From: Polaromonas sp.
GTDB lineage: Bacteria > Pseudomonadota > Gammaproteobacteria > Burkholderiales > Burkholderiaceae_C
Assembly (NCBI GenBank): GCA_028291985.1
Contig: JAQGNE010000054.1
Span: 1 to 64,000, forward strand
Direction: 5' to 3'
DNA: 64,000 nt
The first letter of the stretch is position 1; each line of letters begins with the position of its first letter. The position numbers and the translations under genes are program-made. This document shows, piece after piece, positions 36,594 through 47,613 of this stretch. The notes under the pieces are model-generated. The model was not told the origin of the DNA. It did no database searches and saw nothing but the letters and a program-made list of their open reading frames with translations.

Positions 36594-37135
36594 GGATTTT
36601 TGGGCCTGCTGCCAGCGGCAGTTGGAGTAGCAGCGTTAGTGGCAGAAGCTTCGGCCTTGTGGCGCCGGAAGGTCATGCGGTCGTTGGCAACATAGCTGCA
36701 CAGGCTGGCCACCGCGATGCCGACCAGGTTGGCAACGATGTAATGCAGGTAGAGCGCCAGCCACTTCGTCAGCAGCGACTGCACCGCAATGGCCAGTGCG
36801 GCGGCCATCACGTACTTGATGAACAGGTAGAGCGCCGAATGCTCCGCCGCCGCCTTGCGGTCGCGCCAGGTCAGGCGGCGGTTCCAGTAGAAGTTGCTGA
36901 TGGTGGCGCAGGTGATAGCCAGCGCGATGGAATAATTCAGGCGGTCATGGAAGTCCGCGATTCGCCTGAACAGGAACTCCTGCGCGGCATACAGCACCAC
37001 CACATTGATGACGGTTCCGCTGGCACCCACCAGGCCAAAGCGGATGAAGCGCCACCGCGCCATCGGCTGAAGCCGCTCTGGCAGCAGGGCGATCAGCTGC
37101 TTCGCGATGGCATTCAGGTCAGTGTGGTGTTGCAT
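36590..37135 (-). CDS. GtrA family membrane protein
   Basis: This small protein has four membrane helices (FIRFGLVGASGTVINVVVLY is the first) and the GtrA hallmark CATISNFYWNRRLTWR. GtrA proteins are thought to flip polyprenyl-phosphate-linked sugars across the inner membrane for surface glycan modification. I use ATG 37135 (MQHHTDLNAIAK), giving 181 residues; the open frame extends 17 codons further upstream. The overlap with the ArnT-like gene supports a shared pathway. Confidence 0.85.
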   Translation of the reverse strand: MQHHTDLNAIAKQLIALLPERLQPMARWRFIRFGLVGASGTVINVVVLYAAQEFLFRRIADFHDRLNYSIALAITCATISNFYWNRRLTWRDRKAAAEHSALYLFIKYVMAAALAIAVQSLLTKWLALYLHYIVANLVGIAVASLCSYVANDRMTFRRHKAEASATNAATPTAAGSRPKNP

Positions 37136-37286
37136 GCTTAAAAGTACGGATAAAACCGATGGATTTTTGGTCAGGGCAAGGCGCACACCGGAACCATAGT
37201 TCCACTATGGTGAGGACTTGCAACGCAGTCATGGCTGGAAAGACGCGGTTTTATGTGCCTGACAGCGCGCAACACCATACTGAGCA

Positions 37287-37916
37287 TCAGTAAAGGCTTG
37301 TTTTCAGCCGCGCCGGCAATTCAAGGTCATAGGCGCGGCCATCGAAATCGGCTGTCGTCAGCCCCTGCAGCATCTGGCCAGCCGTCGCCAGCTGGCTGCG
37401 CTCGACGTGTCGTGTTGCATCCCAGAGGTTCGAACGTACCAGGGCTTTGGAGCAATGAAAATACGCAGACTCGATATGGACCACGATCACGCTGCGGGGC
37501 AGCTTGCCGTTGACAGTAAAGCTGGCCAGCAGTGCGGGCTCGACGGAGATGTCGGCGCGGCCATTGATGCGCAGCGACTCACCGACGCCGGGCACCATGA
37601 AAAGGACCGATACGCGGCCGTCCGCCACGATGTTGCGCAGGTTGTCGATGCGGTTGTTGCCCGGGCGGTCCGGTATCGCAACCGTCCTGTCGTCCAGCAC
37701 CCGAACGAAACCCGGCGCGTCGCCCTTGGGCGAGCAGTCGGTGCCTTGCGGGCCGACCGACCCCAGCACGATGAAGGGCGAGGCCTGAACAAAAGCCTGG
37801 TAGTCAGCGTTGAGGAAAGCGATTTCCTTCCACAGCGAGCGGTCACTTGCCGGGCCGTAAATCGCTTCCAGCGATGCAGCGGTAGTCAGCAGGTGGGGTG
37901 TTGTCGAAGCGTCCAT
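37287..37916 (-). CDS. Pyridoxamine 5'-phosphate oxidase-like flavoprotein
   Basis: The 209-residue protein fits the FMN-binding split-barrel family often named after MSMEG_1061. Visible features are SPFIVLGSVGPQGTDCSPKG near residue 45-65, PGNNRIDNLRNI and VSVLFMVPGVGESLRINGRA, which form the flavin-binding barrel. These enzymes use FMN or F420-like cofactors and the substrates are unknown. I use ATG 37916. The upstream glycosyltransferase gene ends only five bases away on the same strand, so they are probably co-transcribed. Confidence 0.85.
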   Translation of the reverse strand: MDASTTPHLLTTAASLEAIYGPASDRSLWKEIAFLNADYQAFVQASPFIVLGSVGPQGTDCSPKGDAPGFVRVLDDRTVAIPDRPGNNRIDNLRNIVADGRVSVLFMVPGVGESLRINGRADISVEPALLASFTVNGKLPRSVIVVHIESAYFHCSKALVRSNLWDATRHVERSQLATAGQMLQGLTTADFDGRAYDLELPARLKTSLY

Positions 37917-37921
37917 GCGGT

Positions 37922-39172
37922 TCAGGCTGGCGCCGCCGCCAGGGTAGGTGTGGCCAGACAGTCGCGCGCTTTTGCCAGTACCGCAGCCGGCTCGATCACT
38001 TTCAGGCACTGGTTGTCACCATCGCAGTATGACGAGCGGTGGTTGTAGGCGGTGAGGCAGGGTGAGCAGGGCCAATTGCTGTAAAAAGAGTAGCAGTTGG
38101 GCGCGAGCGGCGCGTACAGGCTGGGCGTCTCCGGCCCGAACAGCATCAGGGTCCAGATTGGCGTCAGCGCGGCAAACTGGCCGGGACCGCCATCATTGGT
38201 GACCAGCAGCCGCGCAACCTGAAACAGCGCCAGCAGTTCTGCAATGGAGCGCGTATAGCCCGTCAAGTCAAGCACAGCTCCAAACGGACTGCCGGCGCTA
38301 ACTTGGGCCACCAGTTCCTGCGCCAGCAGCTGATCGTCCCTGAGTCCAATCACTGCAACTGCACAGCCATCAGCAACCAGTCCTCGGCACAATTCTGCAT
38401 ACGAGGCCAGCGGCCAGGCGCGAATCGGCAGGATGCCGCCGCCCGGATAGACCAGCACCAACGGTTTGCCAGCAATGGCCGGAAAGTCCAGCGCCAGCCG
38501 TGCCTCGATGGCCGGTTTGAAGGACGCGTTCAGCTGGACATGCGGTGGCGGCTTGCTGGACAGCATCACCGGCAGTTTCGACTTCGGCGTCGTGGTCGAA
38601 TCGATTGCCCGGGCTAGCGTCAAAAACTGCGCACTGATGTGGCGGTAAGGGTTGTAAGGCACTGGGCGGTTGATATGCGAACCGCGGTACAGGCCTTCCT
38701 GCGTGTGGCGGTGAAAACCCACCCGTACGGCAGCCCCGCTGGCATATGAGAGCAGGCTGCTGATGCGTGAAAACAGTTCGCAATCGATGGCCACGTCAAC
38801 GCCAGCGCGCCGCAGCTCGCCGATGGCCTTCCACAAGCTACTGATCAGTCCGCCCAGCGATTTGTCGTCCACCGTGTGCACATATGCCGGGTCAATCACC
38901 TGCATCAAATCCAGGATTTCGCGGTTCTTGCTAAACAGCAGCGCATGCACCTCGGCATGCGGGTAGCGGGTTTTCAGCCGGGTGAACATGTCATGCGCCA
39001 GCACCAGGCTGCCCATTTCCGACAGCAGGATAATGACGATGGCCTTGGGTGTATCGTCAGCGCGGGAAGGCTGTTTGCTGACCCGCCTTGCAACCGCATC
39101 GACAACCGATACCGCCGCGCACAGCGGTATGCCGACCCAGCGGTCGACCCAGCGTTGCAGGTTGATGTTCAC
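37922..39172 (-). CDS. Glycosyltransferase family 9 (heptosyltransferase-like)
   Basis: The product (416 residues from GTG 39172) has the two-domain fold of LPS heptosyltransferases: an N-terminal region with AIVIILLSEMGSLVLAHD and a C-terminal nucleotide-sugar domain with LVLVYPGGGILPIRAWPL and LVTNDGGPGQFAALTPIWTL. A cysteine-rich stretch near the end (CSPC, then YCDGDNQCL) is kept. It probably adds a sugar to the LPS core or a related glycan in the cytoplasm. The GTG begins one base after the tgt stop codon, suggesting coupling. Confidence 0.85.
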   Translation of the reverse strand: MNINLQRWVDRWVGIPLCAAVSVVDAVARRVSKQPSRADDTPKAIVIILLSEMGSLVLAHDMFTRLKTRYPHAEVHALLFSKNREILDLMQVIDPAYVHTVDDKSLGGLISSLWKAIGELRRAGVDVAIDCELFSRISSLLSYASGAAVRVGFHRHTQEGLYRGSHINRPVPYNPYRHISAQFLTLARAIDSTTTPKSKLPVMLSSKPPPHVQLNASFKPAIEARLALDFPAIAGKPLVLVYPGGGILPIRAWPLASYAELCRGLVADGCAVAVIGLRDDQLLAQELVAQVSAGSPFGAVLDLTGYTRSIAELLALFQVARLLVTNDGGPGQFAALTPIWTLMLFGPETPSLYAPLAPNCYSFYSNWPCSPCLTAYNHRSSYCDGDNQCLKVIEPAAVLAKARDCLATPTLAAAPA

Positions 39173-39173
39173 G

Positions 39174-40316
<1,143 letters not shown>

Positions 40317-40330
40317 TCAGTTGCGCGGGA

Positions 40331-40392
40331 TTGTACGTTGCTTGGTATTGCGGTATGCTTTACTTTTAGAAATCCAAGCGAATAATTTGCTT
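40331..40392 (+). promoter_or_regulatory. vapBC promoter and likely operator
   Basis: TTGTAC (40331-40336) and TATGCT (40354-40359) are spaced by 17 bases, a good promoter for vapB. Downstream, AAGCGAATAATTTGCTT (40376-40392) is a near-perfect inverted repeat, and GCTTTACT occurs twice (40357-40364 and 40389-40396). VapB-type antitoxins usually bind such sites to repress their own operon. Confidence 0.5.
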
Positions 40393-40409
40393 TACTCGGA
40401 AACCAAACC

Positions 40410-40634
40410 ATGCAAGCCGGTGCAGTAGTGTCAAGTAAAGGGCAGGTGACTCTGCCGGTTGCCATGCGCGCCAAACTCGGCATCGTGCCGGGCTCGCACA
40501 TTCAGTTCGAGGTGCGTGGCAATGAATTGGTGATTAAACCCGAACTGCCTATGAGCGCCTATTACGGCATGCTCAAGGGCTATGACCTGGGCGACATCGA
40601 GCCTGAGAAAGAAGCCGACCGGACATTCGAATGA
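40410..40634 (+). CDS. vapB: AbrB/MazE-like antitoxin (VapB)
   Basis: The 74-residue protein is a swapped-hairpin AbrB-type DNA-binding protein: VSSKGQVTLPVAMRAKLGI then GSHIQFEVRGNELVIK. Its acidic C-terminal tail (about 50-74) would wrap the toxin. It overlaps the toxin gene by four bases (ATGA), the standard layout of vapBC operons. It is expected to neutralise VapC and to repress the operon. Confidence 0.88.
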   Translation: MQAGAVVSSKGQVTLPVAMRAKLGIVPGSHIQFEVRGNELVIKPELPMSAYYGMLKGYDLGDIEPEKEADRTFE

Positions 40635-41020
40635 ATGTGGTTGACTCTTCCGGCTGGATCGAGTTCTTCCAGGCTGGCGTGAACGGGCCGCTCTTCAAGC
40701 CGGTTATCGAGCAGCGTGACCAGTTGCTGGTGCCGACGATCGCCCTCTTTGAGGTGCACAAGGTTCTGAGCCGCAAGCTGCCCGCCGACCTGGTCGAGCG
40801 CTGCCTGGACGTGATGCGCCTGGGCAAGGTGCTGGATTTGACCGACAGGCGCGCAGTAGCGGCATCAAAAGTATCAAGCCAGCATCGCCTGGCGCTGGCC
40901 GATGCCGCGATGTACAGCATGGCGCAGGAGTTTGGCGCTACCTTCTGGACCCAGGACGTCGACTATGACGGGCTGGACAGCGTTCGCTACTTTGCAAGGC
41001 CTGAGCAACTCAAAACCTGA
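40631..41020 (+). CDS. vapC: PIN domain ribonuclease toxin (VapC)
   Basis: This 129-residue PIN domain protein has the expected acidic residues: Asp5 in VVDSSGWIEFF, Glu in ALFEVHKVL (about 44), Asp in LALADAAMYSMA (about 93) and Asp in WTQDVDYDGL (about 108). VapC toxins cut tRNA or rRNA when freed from the antitoxin. All four metal-binding positions are kept, so it is probably active. The pair lies between the queuosine genes tgt and queA, which suggests an insertion. Confidence 0.88.
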   Translation: MNVVDSSGWIEFFQAGVNGPLFKPVIEQRDQLLVPTIALFEVHKVLSRKLPADLVERCLDVMRLGKVLDLTDRRAVAASKVSSQHRLALADAAMYSMAQEFGATFWTQDVDYDGLDSVRYFARPEQLKT

Positions 41021-41026
41021 GCGGTG

Positions 41027-41080
41027 TCTTTTTGCTATTATTTATATAGCTAATAGTGCGCATATTCATTGGGCTACAAC
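41027..41080 (-). repeat. Palindromic repeat, family 1, vapC-queA spacer copy
   Basis: Read on the minus strand this copy has TGTAGCCCAATGAATA, then TATTAGCTATATAAATAATA followed by GCAAAAAG. It lies between vapC and the end of queA, at one edge of the possible vapBC insertion. Confidence 0.65.
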
Positions 41081-41097
41081 CCTATTCGATGCTAAAT

Positions 41098-42159
41098 TCA
41101 GCCGGAGACGCCTGTTCTGCGCGCCAGCAGCATCGAGTCCCCATAGCTGAAAAAGCGATACCGCTGCTCGATCGCATGCCGGTACAGCGCCATGATGTGC
41201 TCGTAGCCGGCAAAGGCGCTGACCAGCATCATCAGCGTGCTTTTGGGCAGATGAAAATTGGTCAGCATCAGGTCCACCACGGCAAAGTCAAAGCCTGGCG
41301 TGATGAAGATGTTGGTGTCGTCGCAGGCCGCACCAAATATTGCCCGCGACTCCAGTGCCCGCACCGTCGTCGTCCCCACCGCCACCACCCGCCCGCCACG
41401 CGCCTTGCAGGCGGCTATGGCTTGTGATGTGGCCGCAGGCACCTCAAAACGCTCGAAATGCATGGTGTGCTCGTCGATGTTTTCCGTCTTGACCGGCTGA
41501 AACGTGCCGGCGCCCACATGCAGCGTCACACTCGCAGTGCCGACGCCGCGCATCTGCAGCCGGGTCAGCACGGCTTCATCAAAATGGAGTGCCGCCGTCG
41601 GTGCAGCCACAGCGCCCGGGTTTTTGGCAAAAACCGTCTGGTAGCGCTGCTCATCATCTGCTGAATCGGTGTGGGTGATATAGGGTGGGAGCGGTACATG
41701 CCCATGCCTGGCCATCAACGCATAGGGGTCGCTGCTCAGCCTGAACCGGTAAAGCGGACCATCTTCGCCAGGCCATCGTCCGAGCAGCGTGGCGGTAAAG
41801 CCGCCATCCATCGCCAGCACGGCGCCGGGCAGCGGCTTTTTGCTGACCTTCATATGGGCTGCGACCTCATGCGTCGGTGCCGTATCGGCGCTTGCCAGTA
41901 CCCGTTCAATCAACAGTTCGAGCCTGCCGCCACTGGCTTTTTGGCCGAACAGCCGGGCTTTCACAACCTGGGTGTCATTGAAAACCAGCAGGTCGCCGGG
42001 CTGCAACAAGTCGGGCAGCTGGGCAAATTGCCGGTCATGGACCGCCGCACCGCGGCCGTCGAGAAGCCGCGAGGCGCTGCGCTCTTGCGCGGGGTGTTGC
42101 GCGATGAGTTCGGGCGGCAGGTTGAAATCAAAATCACTGAGGCTGAAACGGGTCTTCAT
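41098..42159 (-). CDS. queA: S-adenosylmethionine:tRNA ribosyltransferase-isomerase
   Basis: QueA adds the ribosyl part of S-adenosylmethionine to preQ1 in tRNA, giving epoxyqueuosine. The 353-residue protein starts [19 protein letters not shown], a typical family start, and has [37 protein letters not shown] and [19 protein letters not shown]. The ATG is only 17 bases from the divergent recG start, so both promoters must overlap the opposite coding regions. Confidence 0.97.
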   Translation of the reverse strand: MKTRFSLSDFDFNLPPELIAQHPAQERSASRLLDGRGAAVHDRQFAQLPDLLQPGDLLVFNDTQVVKARLFGQKASGGRLELLIERVLASADTAPTHEVAAHMKVSKKPLPGAVLAMDGGFTATLLGRWPGEDGPLYRFRLSSDPYALMARHGHVPLPPYITHTDSADDEQRYQTVFAKNPGAVAAPTAALHFDEAVLTRLQMRGVGTASVTLHVGAGTFQPVKTENIDEHTMHFERFEVPAATSQAIAACKARGGRVVAVGTTTVRALESRAIFGAACDDTNIFITPGFDFAVVDLMLTNFHLPKSTLMMLVSAFAGYEHIMALYRHAIEQRYRFFSYGDSMLLARRTGVSG

Positions 42160-42176
42160 GGGGGCACAATTGTCCC

Positions 42177-44390
42177 ATGCTGCCCACCGGTGCCCCTGCT
42201 CCAGATCCGCGCAAGCCCGTCAAACCGGGCGAGGGCAGCGGCGGCAAGGCCGCTGGCAAGGCCATCGGCAGACCGGCAGATCAGGCGGCCAATCCATCGG
42301 CAGAACGACCGACCAGGACCCCCGCCAGCACGCCCAAGTCGCCCGCGCAAAAAGCACTCGAAAAGCTGGGCCTGCGCCGCGACATTGATCTGGCCCTGCA
42401 CCTGCCGCTGCGCTACGAGGACGAAACCCGCATCGTGCGGCTCTCGGACGCGCGCGATGGCGACCGGGTGCAGATTGAGGGCGAGATCACCCGCAGCGAC
42501 GTCACTTTTCGGCCGCGCCGGCAATTGCGTGTCACGCTGGACGACGGCAGCGACACCTGCACGCTACGTTTTCTGAACTTTTACCCTTCGCATCAAAAAA
42601 CGCTGAGCGTGGGCGCGCGGGTAAGGGTGCGCGGCGAGATGCGTGGCGGCTTCATCGGGCGCGAAATGGTGCATCCGAGCTTTCGCCTGGCCCGTGGCGA
42701 GCTGCCAGCCGGGCTGACGCCGGTTTACCCTACGGTGGCCGGATTGCCGCAGGCGTATTTGCTAAAAGCGGTGCTCGGCGGGCTGGCACGCGCCGATCTT
42801 CGGGAAACCATTCCGGCCGATTTCTTAAGCAAAAACCTGCCACAGCCCTTGTGGGACTTGGGTGAAGCGCTACACTTTTTGCACCATCCCCGGCCGGATG
42901 CTGCACTGGCCACACTCGAAGATCGCAGCCACCCGGCCTGGCAGCGGCTAAAGGCTGAGGAGCTGCTGGCGCAGCAGCTGTCGCAACTCAGGGCGCGGCG
43001 CATCCGGGCTGCAATGCGTGCCCCGGCTATTGAAGGCCCCGCATTTCAGGGACCGCACTGCACCCTGCATGACCAGTTGCTGGAGCGCCTGCCGTTTCGC
43101 CTCACCCTGGCCCAACAGCGGGTGTGCGCCGAGATAGCGGCCGATCTGCAAAAGAATGTACCGATGCACCGGCTGCTGCAGGGTGACGTAGGTTCCGGCA
43201 AAACCGTGGTTGCTGCGCTGGCGGCGGCCCGCTGCATGGACGCCGGCTGGCAATGCGCCTTGATGGCGCCCACCGAGATACTGGCCGAGCAGCATTTTCG
43301 CAAGCTGATCAGCTGGCTGGAGCCGCTGAACATCACCACCGCCTGGCTGACCGGCAGCCAGAAAATAAAAGAGCGGCGTGAAGCCCTGCGGCTGATCGAA
43401 AGCGGCGAGGCCGGTCTGGTGGTGGGCACGCATGCGGTCATTCAGGACAAGGTCAAGTTCAACAACCTGGCGCTGGCCATCATTGACGAGCAGCACCGCT
43501 TTGGCGTGGCGCAGCGGCTGGCCCTGCGCAGCAAGATGAGCGGTGACGGCGGGCAGGAACCTCATCTTTTGATGATGACCGCCACACCCATTCCCCGTAC
43601 GTTGGCCATGAGTTATTACGCCGACCTGGATGTCTCGACGATTGACGAGTTGCCGCCCGGCCGCACACCGGTTACCACCAAGGTCGTCAGTGAGGCCAGG
43701 CGTGACGAAGTCATCGCCCGCATCCAGGCGCAAATTGCCGAGGGTCGTCAGGTGTACTGGGTTTGCCCGCTGATTGAAGAAAGCGAGTCGATTGACCTGG
43801 TCAACGCGACGCAAACCCACGAGGCACTGAGCGCCGCGCTGCCGGGAGTTCCGATCGGCCTGCTGCATTCGCGCATGCCGCCCGCTGAGAAGAAGGCCAT
43901 GATGAGCCTCTTCAATGAAGGCGTGATGGCGGTGCTGGTCAGCACCACCGTAATTGAGGTGGGCGTTGATGTGCCCAACGCCTCGCTGATGGTGATCGAG
44001 CATGCCGAGCGCTTTGGCCTGAGCCAGCTGCACCAGCTGCGCGGCCGGGTTGGGCGCGGCGCTGCTGCATCGGCCTGCGTGCTGCTGTATTCAACCGGCG
44101 ATGCGCCTCGTTTGGGCGAAACCGCGCGAGCGCGCCTCAAAGCCATGGTTGAGACGAACGACGGTTTTGAAATCGCCCGCAGGGACCTGGAGATTCGCGG
44201 GCCCGGCGAGTTTTTGGGCGCGCGGCAATCGGGTGCGCCGCTGCTGCGCTTTGCTGATCTGGAGACCGATGCCGACTGGCTGGCCTGGGCGAGGGAAGTG
44301 GCGCCGCTGATGCTGGATCGCCATCGTGAACTGGCCGAGCGCCATATCCTGCGCTGGCTGGGCGGGAAGGCCGAGTTTTTGAAGGCTTGA
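42177..44390 (+). CDS. recG: ATP-dependent DNA helicase RecG
   Basis: RecG reverses stalled replication forks and acts on branched DNA. The 737-residue protein has a disordered Pro/Lys/Ala-rich start (1-60) that is longer than usual, a wedge/OB region (about 95-180), Walker A in [15 protein letters not shown], the DEQH box in [21 protein letters not shown] and the helicase C-terminal region with [12 protein letters not shown]. It is divergent from queA. A small membrane protein and oxyR follow on the same strand. Confidence 0.96.
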   Translation: MLPTGAPAPDPRKPVKPGEGSGGKAAGKAIGRPADQAANPSAERPTRTPASTPKSPAQKALEKLGLRRDIDLALHLPLRYEDETRIVRLSDARDGDRVQIEGEITRSDVTFRPRRQLRVTLDDGSDTCTLRFLNFYPSHQKTLSVGARVRVRGEMRGGFIGREMVHPSFRLARGELPAGLTPVYPTVAGLPQAYLLKAVLGGLARADLRETIPADFLSKNLPQPLWDLGEALHFLHHPRPDAALATLEDRSHPAWQRLKAEELLAQQLSQLRARRIRAAMRAPAIEGPAFQGPHCTLHDQLLERLPFRLTLAQQRVCAEIAADLQKNVPMHRLLQGDVGSGKTVVAALAAARCMDAGWQCALMAPTEILAEQHFRKLISWLEPLNITTAWLTGSQKIKERREALRLIESGEAGLVVGTHAVIQDKVKFNNLALAIIDEQHRFGVAQRLALRSKMSGDGGQEPHLLMMTATPIPRTLAMSYYADLDVSTIDELPPGRTPVTTKVVSEARRDEVIARIQAQIAEGRQVYWVCPLIEESESIDLVNATQTHEALSAALPGVPIGLLHSRMPPAEKKAMMSLFNEGVMAVLVSTTVIEVGVDVPNASLMVIEHAERFGLSQLHQLRGRVGRGAAASACVLLYSTGDAPRLGETARARLKAMVETNDGFEIARRDLEIRGPGEFLGARQSGAPLLRFADLETDADWLAWAREVAPLMLDRHRELAERHILRWLGGKAEFLKA

Positions 44391-44418
44391 TGCAAGCTGC
44401 CGCTGCTACGATCCCCTG

Positions 44419-44922
44419 ATGAAGATACTCATCCGTTTTTTTGCCAGCATGCACGCCGTGATTGCGATGCTGTTCATATGTGCATCTTTGATGTTGATCA
44501 TCATCGCCGCGCGAGTCGGCTGGGAAGCCTTGACCTCGGGCCTGGACGTTAGAGCCGCGCAAGGCATCATCGAAGCCATCGGCTTGATGGCCATTGCCGT
44601 AGTGGCACTGCTGATGGCGCAGACCATCGTCGAGGAAGAAGTCATTCGTGAAGCACAGATCAGCGCGCCAACGCGGGTAAGGCGCTACTTGTCACGCTTT
44701 TTGGTGGTGATCGTGGTGGCGCTGGCCGTCGAAGGGCTGGTGGCCACGTTCAAGGCGCTGCACGACGACATGACGCATTTGCCATACGCGGCCTCCTTGC
44801 TGGGCGCAGTAGCATTGCTGCTGGCCGGTTGGGGCGCATTCATCTGGTTGAACCGGGCTGCTGAAGAGCTCGAACCCGAAGCCATGGCAGACGCCAAAAG
44901 CGAAGATAGAAAGCTCGAATGA
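44419..44922 (+). CDS. Hypothetical membrane protein with four helices
   Basis: I do not recognise a named family. The 167-residue product has four hydrophobic segments, at about 10-32 (AVIAMLFICASLMLIIIA), 50-68, 92-110 and 125-143, and an acidic tail (EELEPEAMADAKSEDRKLE). It starts 28 bases after recG and ends 72 bases before oxyR, so it may be part of the recG transcript. A role in the oxidative stress group is only suggested by position. Confidence 0.75.
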   Translation: MKILIRFFASMHAVIAMLFICASLMLIIIAARVGWEALTSGLDVRAAQGIIEAIGLMAIAVVALLMAQTIVEEEVIREAQISAPTRVRRYLSRFLVVIVVALAVEGLVATFKALHDDMTHLPYAASLLGAVALLLAGWGAFIWLNRAAEELEPEAMADAKSEDRKLE

Positions 44923-44994
44923 GCCTGACCTGCGCTGCTTCGCTCCGCCGGACTTGGGCCGACGAGCGGAGCCTGGCCGCCGCACAATAGCCCC

Positions 44995-46008
44995 ATGACC
45001 CTGACCGAACTCAAATACATCGTTGCCGTCGCCCGCGAAAAGCATTTCGGCAAGGGCGCCGATGCGTGCCACGTGTCGCAGCCGACGCTGAGCGTGGCGA
45101 TCAAAAAACTTGAAGAAGAGCTGCAGGTAAAACTGTTCGAGCGCAACGCCAACGAGATCACGGTAACCCCGCTGGGGGAAGAAATCATTCGGCAGGCGCA
45201 AAGCGTGCTGGAGCAGGCCGACAACATCCGGGAGATCGCGCGGCGCGGCAAGGACCCCTTGGCCGGGGCGTTGCGCCTGGGCGTGATCTACACGATAGGT
45301 CCCTATCTGTTGCCGGACCTGGTGCGCCAGGCCATTGCACACACGCCGCAGATGCCCCTGATGCTGCAGGAAAACTTCACCGTCCGGCTGCTGGAAGAGC
45401 TGCGCAATGGCGAGATCGACTGCGCAATTTTGGCCGAACCTTTTCCAGACACCAATCTGGCGATTGCGCCGCTGTATGACGAGCCCTTCATGGCTGCGGT
45501 GCCCAGTTCGCACCCGCTGGCGCTGCGCGAGAACGTAAGCGCCGAAGAGATCAAGCAGGAAACCATGCTGCTGCTGGGCACCGGCCATTGTTTTCGGGAC
45601 CATGTACTGGAGGTGTGCCCCGAGTTCGCGCGGTTTTCCAGCAACTCGGACGGCATACGCAAGAGCTTCGAGGGCTCGTCGCTGGAAACTATCCAGCACA
45701 TGGTTGCAGCCGGCATGGGCATCACGCTGGTGCCGCGCCTGGGCGTTCCGCGTGAGGCGCTGCTGGCGCAGGCGGCCGCCCGCGCACGGCAGGCAGACGC
45801 AGACACTGCAGTGGACGGCGGCAAAAGCGGGGCTGGCACGGCCGTCGGTTTGTCCTCACTGGTAACCTATGTGCCCTTCGAAGGTTATGTGCCGAGTCGC
45901 CGCGTGGTGCTGGCCTGGCGCCGCAGCTTCACGCGCTATGAAGCCATCGCTGCATTGCGCAACGCGATTTATGCCTGTGAGCTGCCCGGCGTCAGGCGGC
46001 TGTCCTGA
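44995..46008 (+). CDS. oxyR: Hydrogen peroxide-sensing LysR regulator OxyR
   Basis: OxyR activates peroxide defence genes after forming an internal disulfide. The 337-residue protein has the LysR helix-turn-helix (about 1-60, with HVSQPTLSVAIKKLEEEL) and both redox cysteines exactly at positions 199 and 208 (GHCFRDHVLEVC), the same numbering as in E. coli. There is an alanine-, glycine- and arginine-rich insertion of about 25 residues near 260-285 compared with E. coli. The next gene is dps, a classic OxyR target. Confidence 0.95.
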   Translation: MTLTELKYIVAVAREKHFGKGADACHVSQPTLSVAIKKLEEELQVKLFERNANEITVTPLGEEIIRQAQSVLEQADNIREIARRGKDPLAGALRLGVIYTIGPYLLPDLVRQAIAHTPQMPLMLQENFTVRLLEELRNGEIDCAILAEPFPDTNLAIAPLYDEPFMAAVPSSHPLALRENVSAEEIKQETMLLLGTGHCFRDHVLEVCPEFARFSSNSDGIRKSFEGSSLETIQHMVAAGMGITLVPRLGVPREALLAQAAARARQADADTAVDGGKSGAGTAVGLSSLVTYVPFEGYVPSRRVVLAWRRSFTRYEAIAALRNAIYACELPGVRRLS

Positions 46009-46127
46009 GCACTGCCGGCGCCTTGCCATACCTGCTATGGGCCTTATAGCGAGACGCTGTTGCAGCAGGCTTGCGGCCTTTGTAAAGTGCCTTGTCCTGT
46101 CAACCCCTTTTGTGAAGGAATCCATCC

Positions 46128-46640
46128 ATGGCGAAATCATCTTCTGAGACCTCCAGCCAGGCCGCGCCGGCCATCAACATCGGCATCAGCGAGACCGACC
46201 GCGCGGACATTGCTGCCGGCCTGAGCCGGCTGCTGGCCGACACCTACACCCTGTACCTCACCACACACAATTTCCACTGGAACGTGACGGGGCCGATGTT
46301 CAACACCCTGCACCAGATGTTCATGACGCAGTACACCGAGCTGTGGGCTGCAGTGGACCCGGTGGCCGAGCGCATACGCTCGCTCGGTCATCCGGCTCCC
46401 GGCTCTTACGCCCAGTTCAGCAAGCTGGCGTCGATTCCGGATGTCCCTGAAGCGCCACCCAAGGCGCTGGAGATGGTGCGCATCCTGGTGCAGGGCCATG
46501 AGGCCGTTGCACGAACCGCGCGCGAACTGTTCCCGGTGGCTGAAAAGGCCAGCGATGAGCCCACCGCCGATTTGCTGACCCAGCGCCTGTCGGTGCATGA
46601 GCAAACCGCGTGGATGCTGCGCTCCATGCTCGAAGAATAG
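46128..46640 (+). CDS. dps: Dps ferritin-like DNA protection protein
   Basis: Dps stores iron in a dodecameric shell using hydrogen peroxide as oxidant and so prevents hydroxyl radical damage. The 170-residue protein has the inter-subunit ferroxidase residues in [26 protein letters not shown] and [13 protein letters not shown]. The short N-terminus is serine- and alanine-rich with one lysine, so DNA binding by the tail may be weak. It follows oxyR by 119 bases, where OxyR may bind. Confidence 0.95.
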   Translation: MAKSSSETSSQAAPAINIGISETDRADIAAGLSRLLADTYTLYLTTHNFHWNVTGPMFNTLHQMFMTQYTELWAAVDPVAERIRSLGHPAPGSYAQFSKLASIPDVPEAPPKALEMVRILVQGHEAVARTARELFPVAEKASDEPTADLLTQRLSVHEQTAWMLRSMLEE

Positions 46641-47588
46641 TTGGGCAAGCACGTGACCAGGTCGCCTGGCGCCGGGACGACTGCCTCTGGACGCGGCGCC
46701 CGCTCAGGGGGCAGCGCATCACGCGACGAGAACAGCGTGTGCGCGCTATACCTTCAGCTCATCCGCTGGGATCGCCCGGCGGGTTGGCTGCTGTTGCTGT
46801 GGCCAACGCTCTCCGCGCTGTGGGTAGCGGCGCATGGGTTTCCCGGTTGGCATCTGGTCACGGTGTTCACGCTGGGTACTTTTCTGATGCGCAGCGCGGG
46901 CTGCTGCATCAACGATGTTGCCGACCGCGACTTTGACCGCCATGTCAAGCGCACCGCGCAGCGGCCAGTGACCAGCGGCAAGCTCGGCAGCCGCCAGGCG
47001 CTGGCCTTTGGCGCCGTGCTGGCATTGCTGGCGTTCGCGCTGGTGCTGACCACCAACATCACCACCATCATCTGGTCTTTTGCCGCGCTGGCCATCACGT
47101 TGATCTATCCGTTTGCCAAGCGCTTTGTATCGATGCCGCAAGCCGTGCTGGGCGTGGCTTTCAGTTTTGGCATTCCCATGGCTTTTGCCGCCACGCAGTC
47201 GCGGGTGCCGCTGCTGGCCTGGGTACTGCTGCTGGGCAACCTGTTCTGGGTGATTGCCTACGACACCGAATACGCCATGGTCGACCGCGATGATGACCTG
47301 GCGATAGGCATCAAGACGTCGGCCATCACGCTGGGGCGGCTGGATGTGCCGGTCATCATGGCCTGCTACCTGATTTATGTGTCAATATGGACTCTAGCCC
47401 TTATGAATCAAGGGCTATCAGCTATTTATTTAATAGCAAATGGTTTGGCGTTGCTACAGGCGCTGTGGCACGGCTGGCTGATTCGCAAGCGTGACCGGGA
47501 AGGCTGCTTCAAGGCTTTTCGCTTGAACCACTGGCTGGGCTTTACCGTGTTTGCGGGTATTGCACTGTCGTATCTGCTGGCGGGATGA
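46641..47588 (+). CDS. ubiA: 4-hydroxybenzoate octaprenyltransferase
   Basis: UbiA attaches the prenyl tail to 4-hydroxybenzoate in ubiquinone synthesis, within the inner membrane. Both Asp-rich motifs are present: [19 protein letters not shown] and [20 protein letters not shown]. About eight membrane helices follow [20 protein letters not shown]. The start is unclear: TTG 46641 directly after dps, GTG 46653 or GTG 46737 are all possible; family alignment favours a start close to the last. Residues near 251-267 are encoded by a palindromic repeat (47392-47440). Confidence 0.93.
   Translation: MGKHVTRSPGAGTTASGRGARSGGSASRDENSVCALYLQLIRWDRPAGWLLLLWPTLSALWVAAHGFPGWHLVTVFTLGTFLMRSAGCCINDVADRDFDRHVKRTAQRPVTSGKLGSRQALAFGAVLALLAFALVLTTNITTIIWSFAALAITLIYPFAKRFVSMPQAVLGVAFSFGIPMAFAATQSRVPLLAWVLLLGNLFWVIAYDTEYAMVDRDDDLAIGIKTSAITLGRLDVPVIMACYLIYVSIWTLALMNQGLSAIYLIANGLALLQALWHGWLIRKRDREGCFKAFRLNHWLGFTVFAGIALSYLLAG
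47392..47440 (+). repeat. Palindromic repeat, family 1, copy inside ubiA
   Basis: A clean full copy lies in frame in ubiA: CTCTAGCCCTTATGAATCAA, then GGGCTATCA, then GCTATTTATTTAATAGCAAA. It encodes [17 protein letters not shown], which forms a loop and part of a membrane helix. The frame is kept and the protein has normal length. Confidence 0.8.
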
Positions 47589-47613
47589 CGGGCATCGGCT
47601 GATTTCCTGCAGC

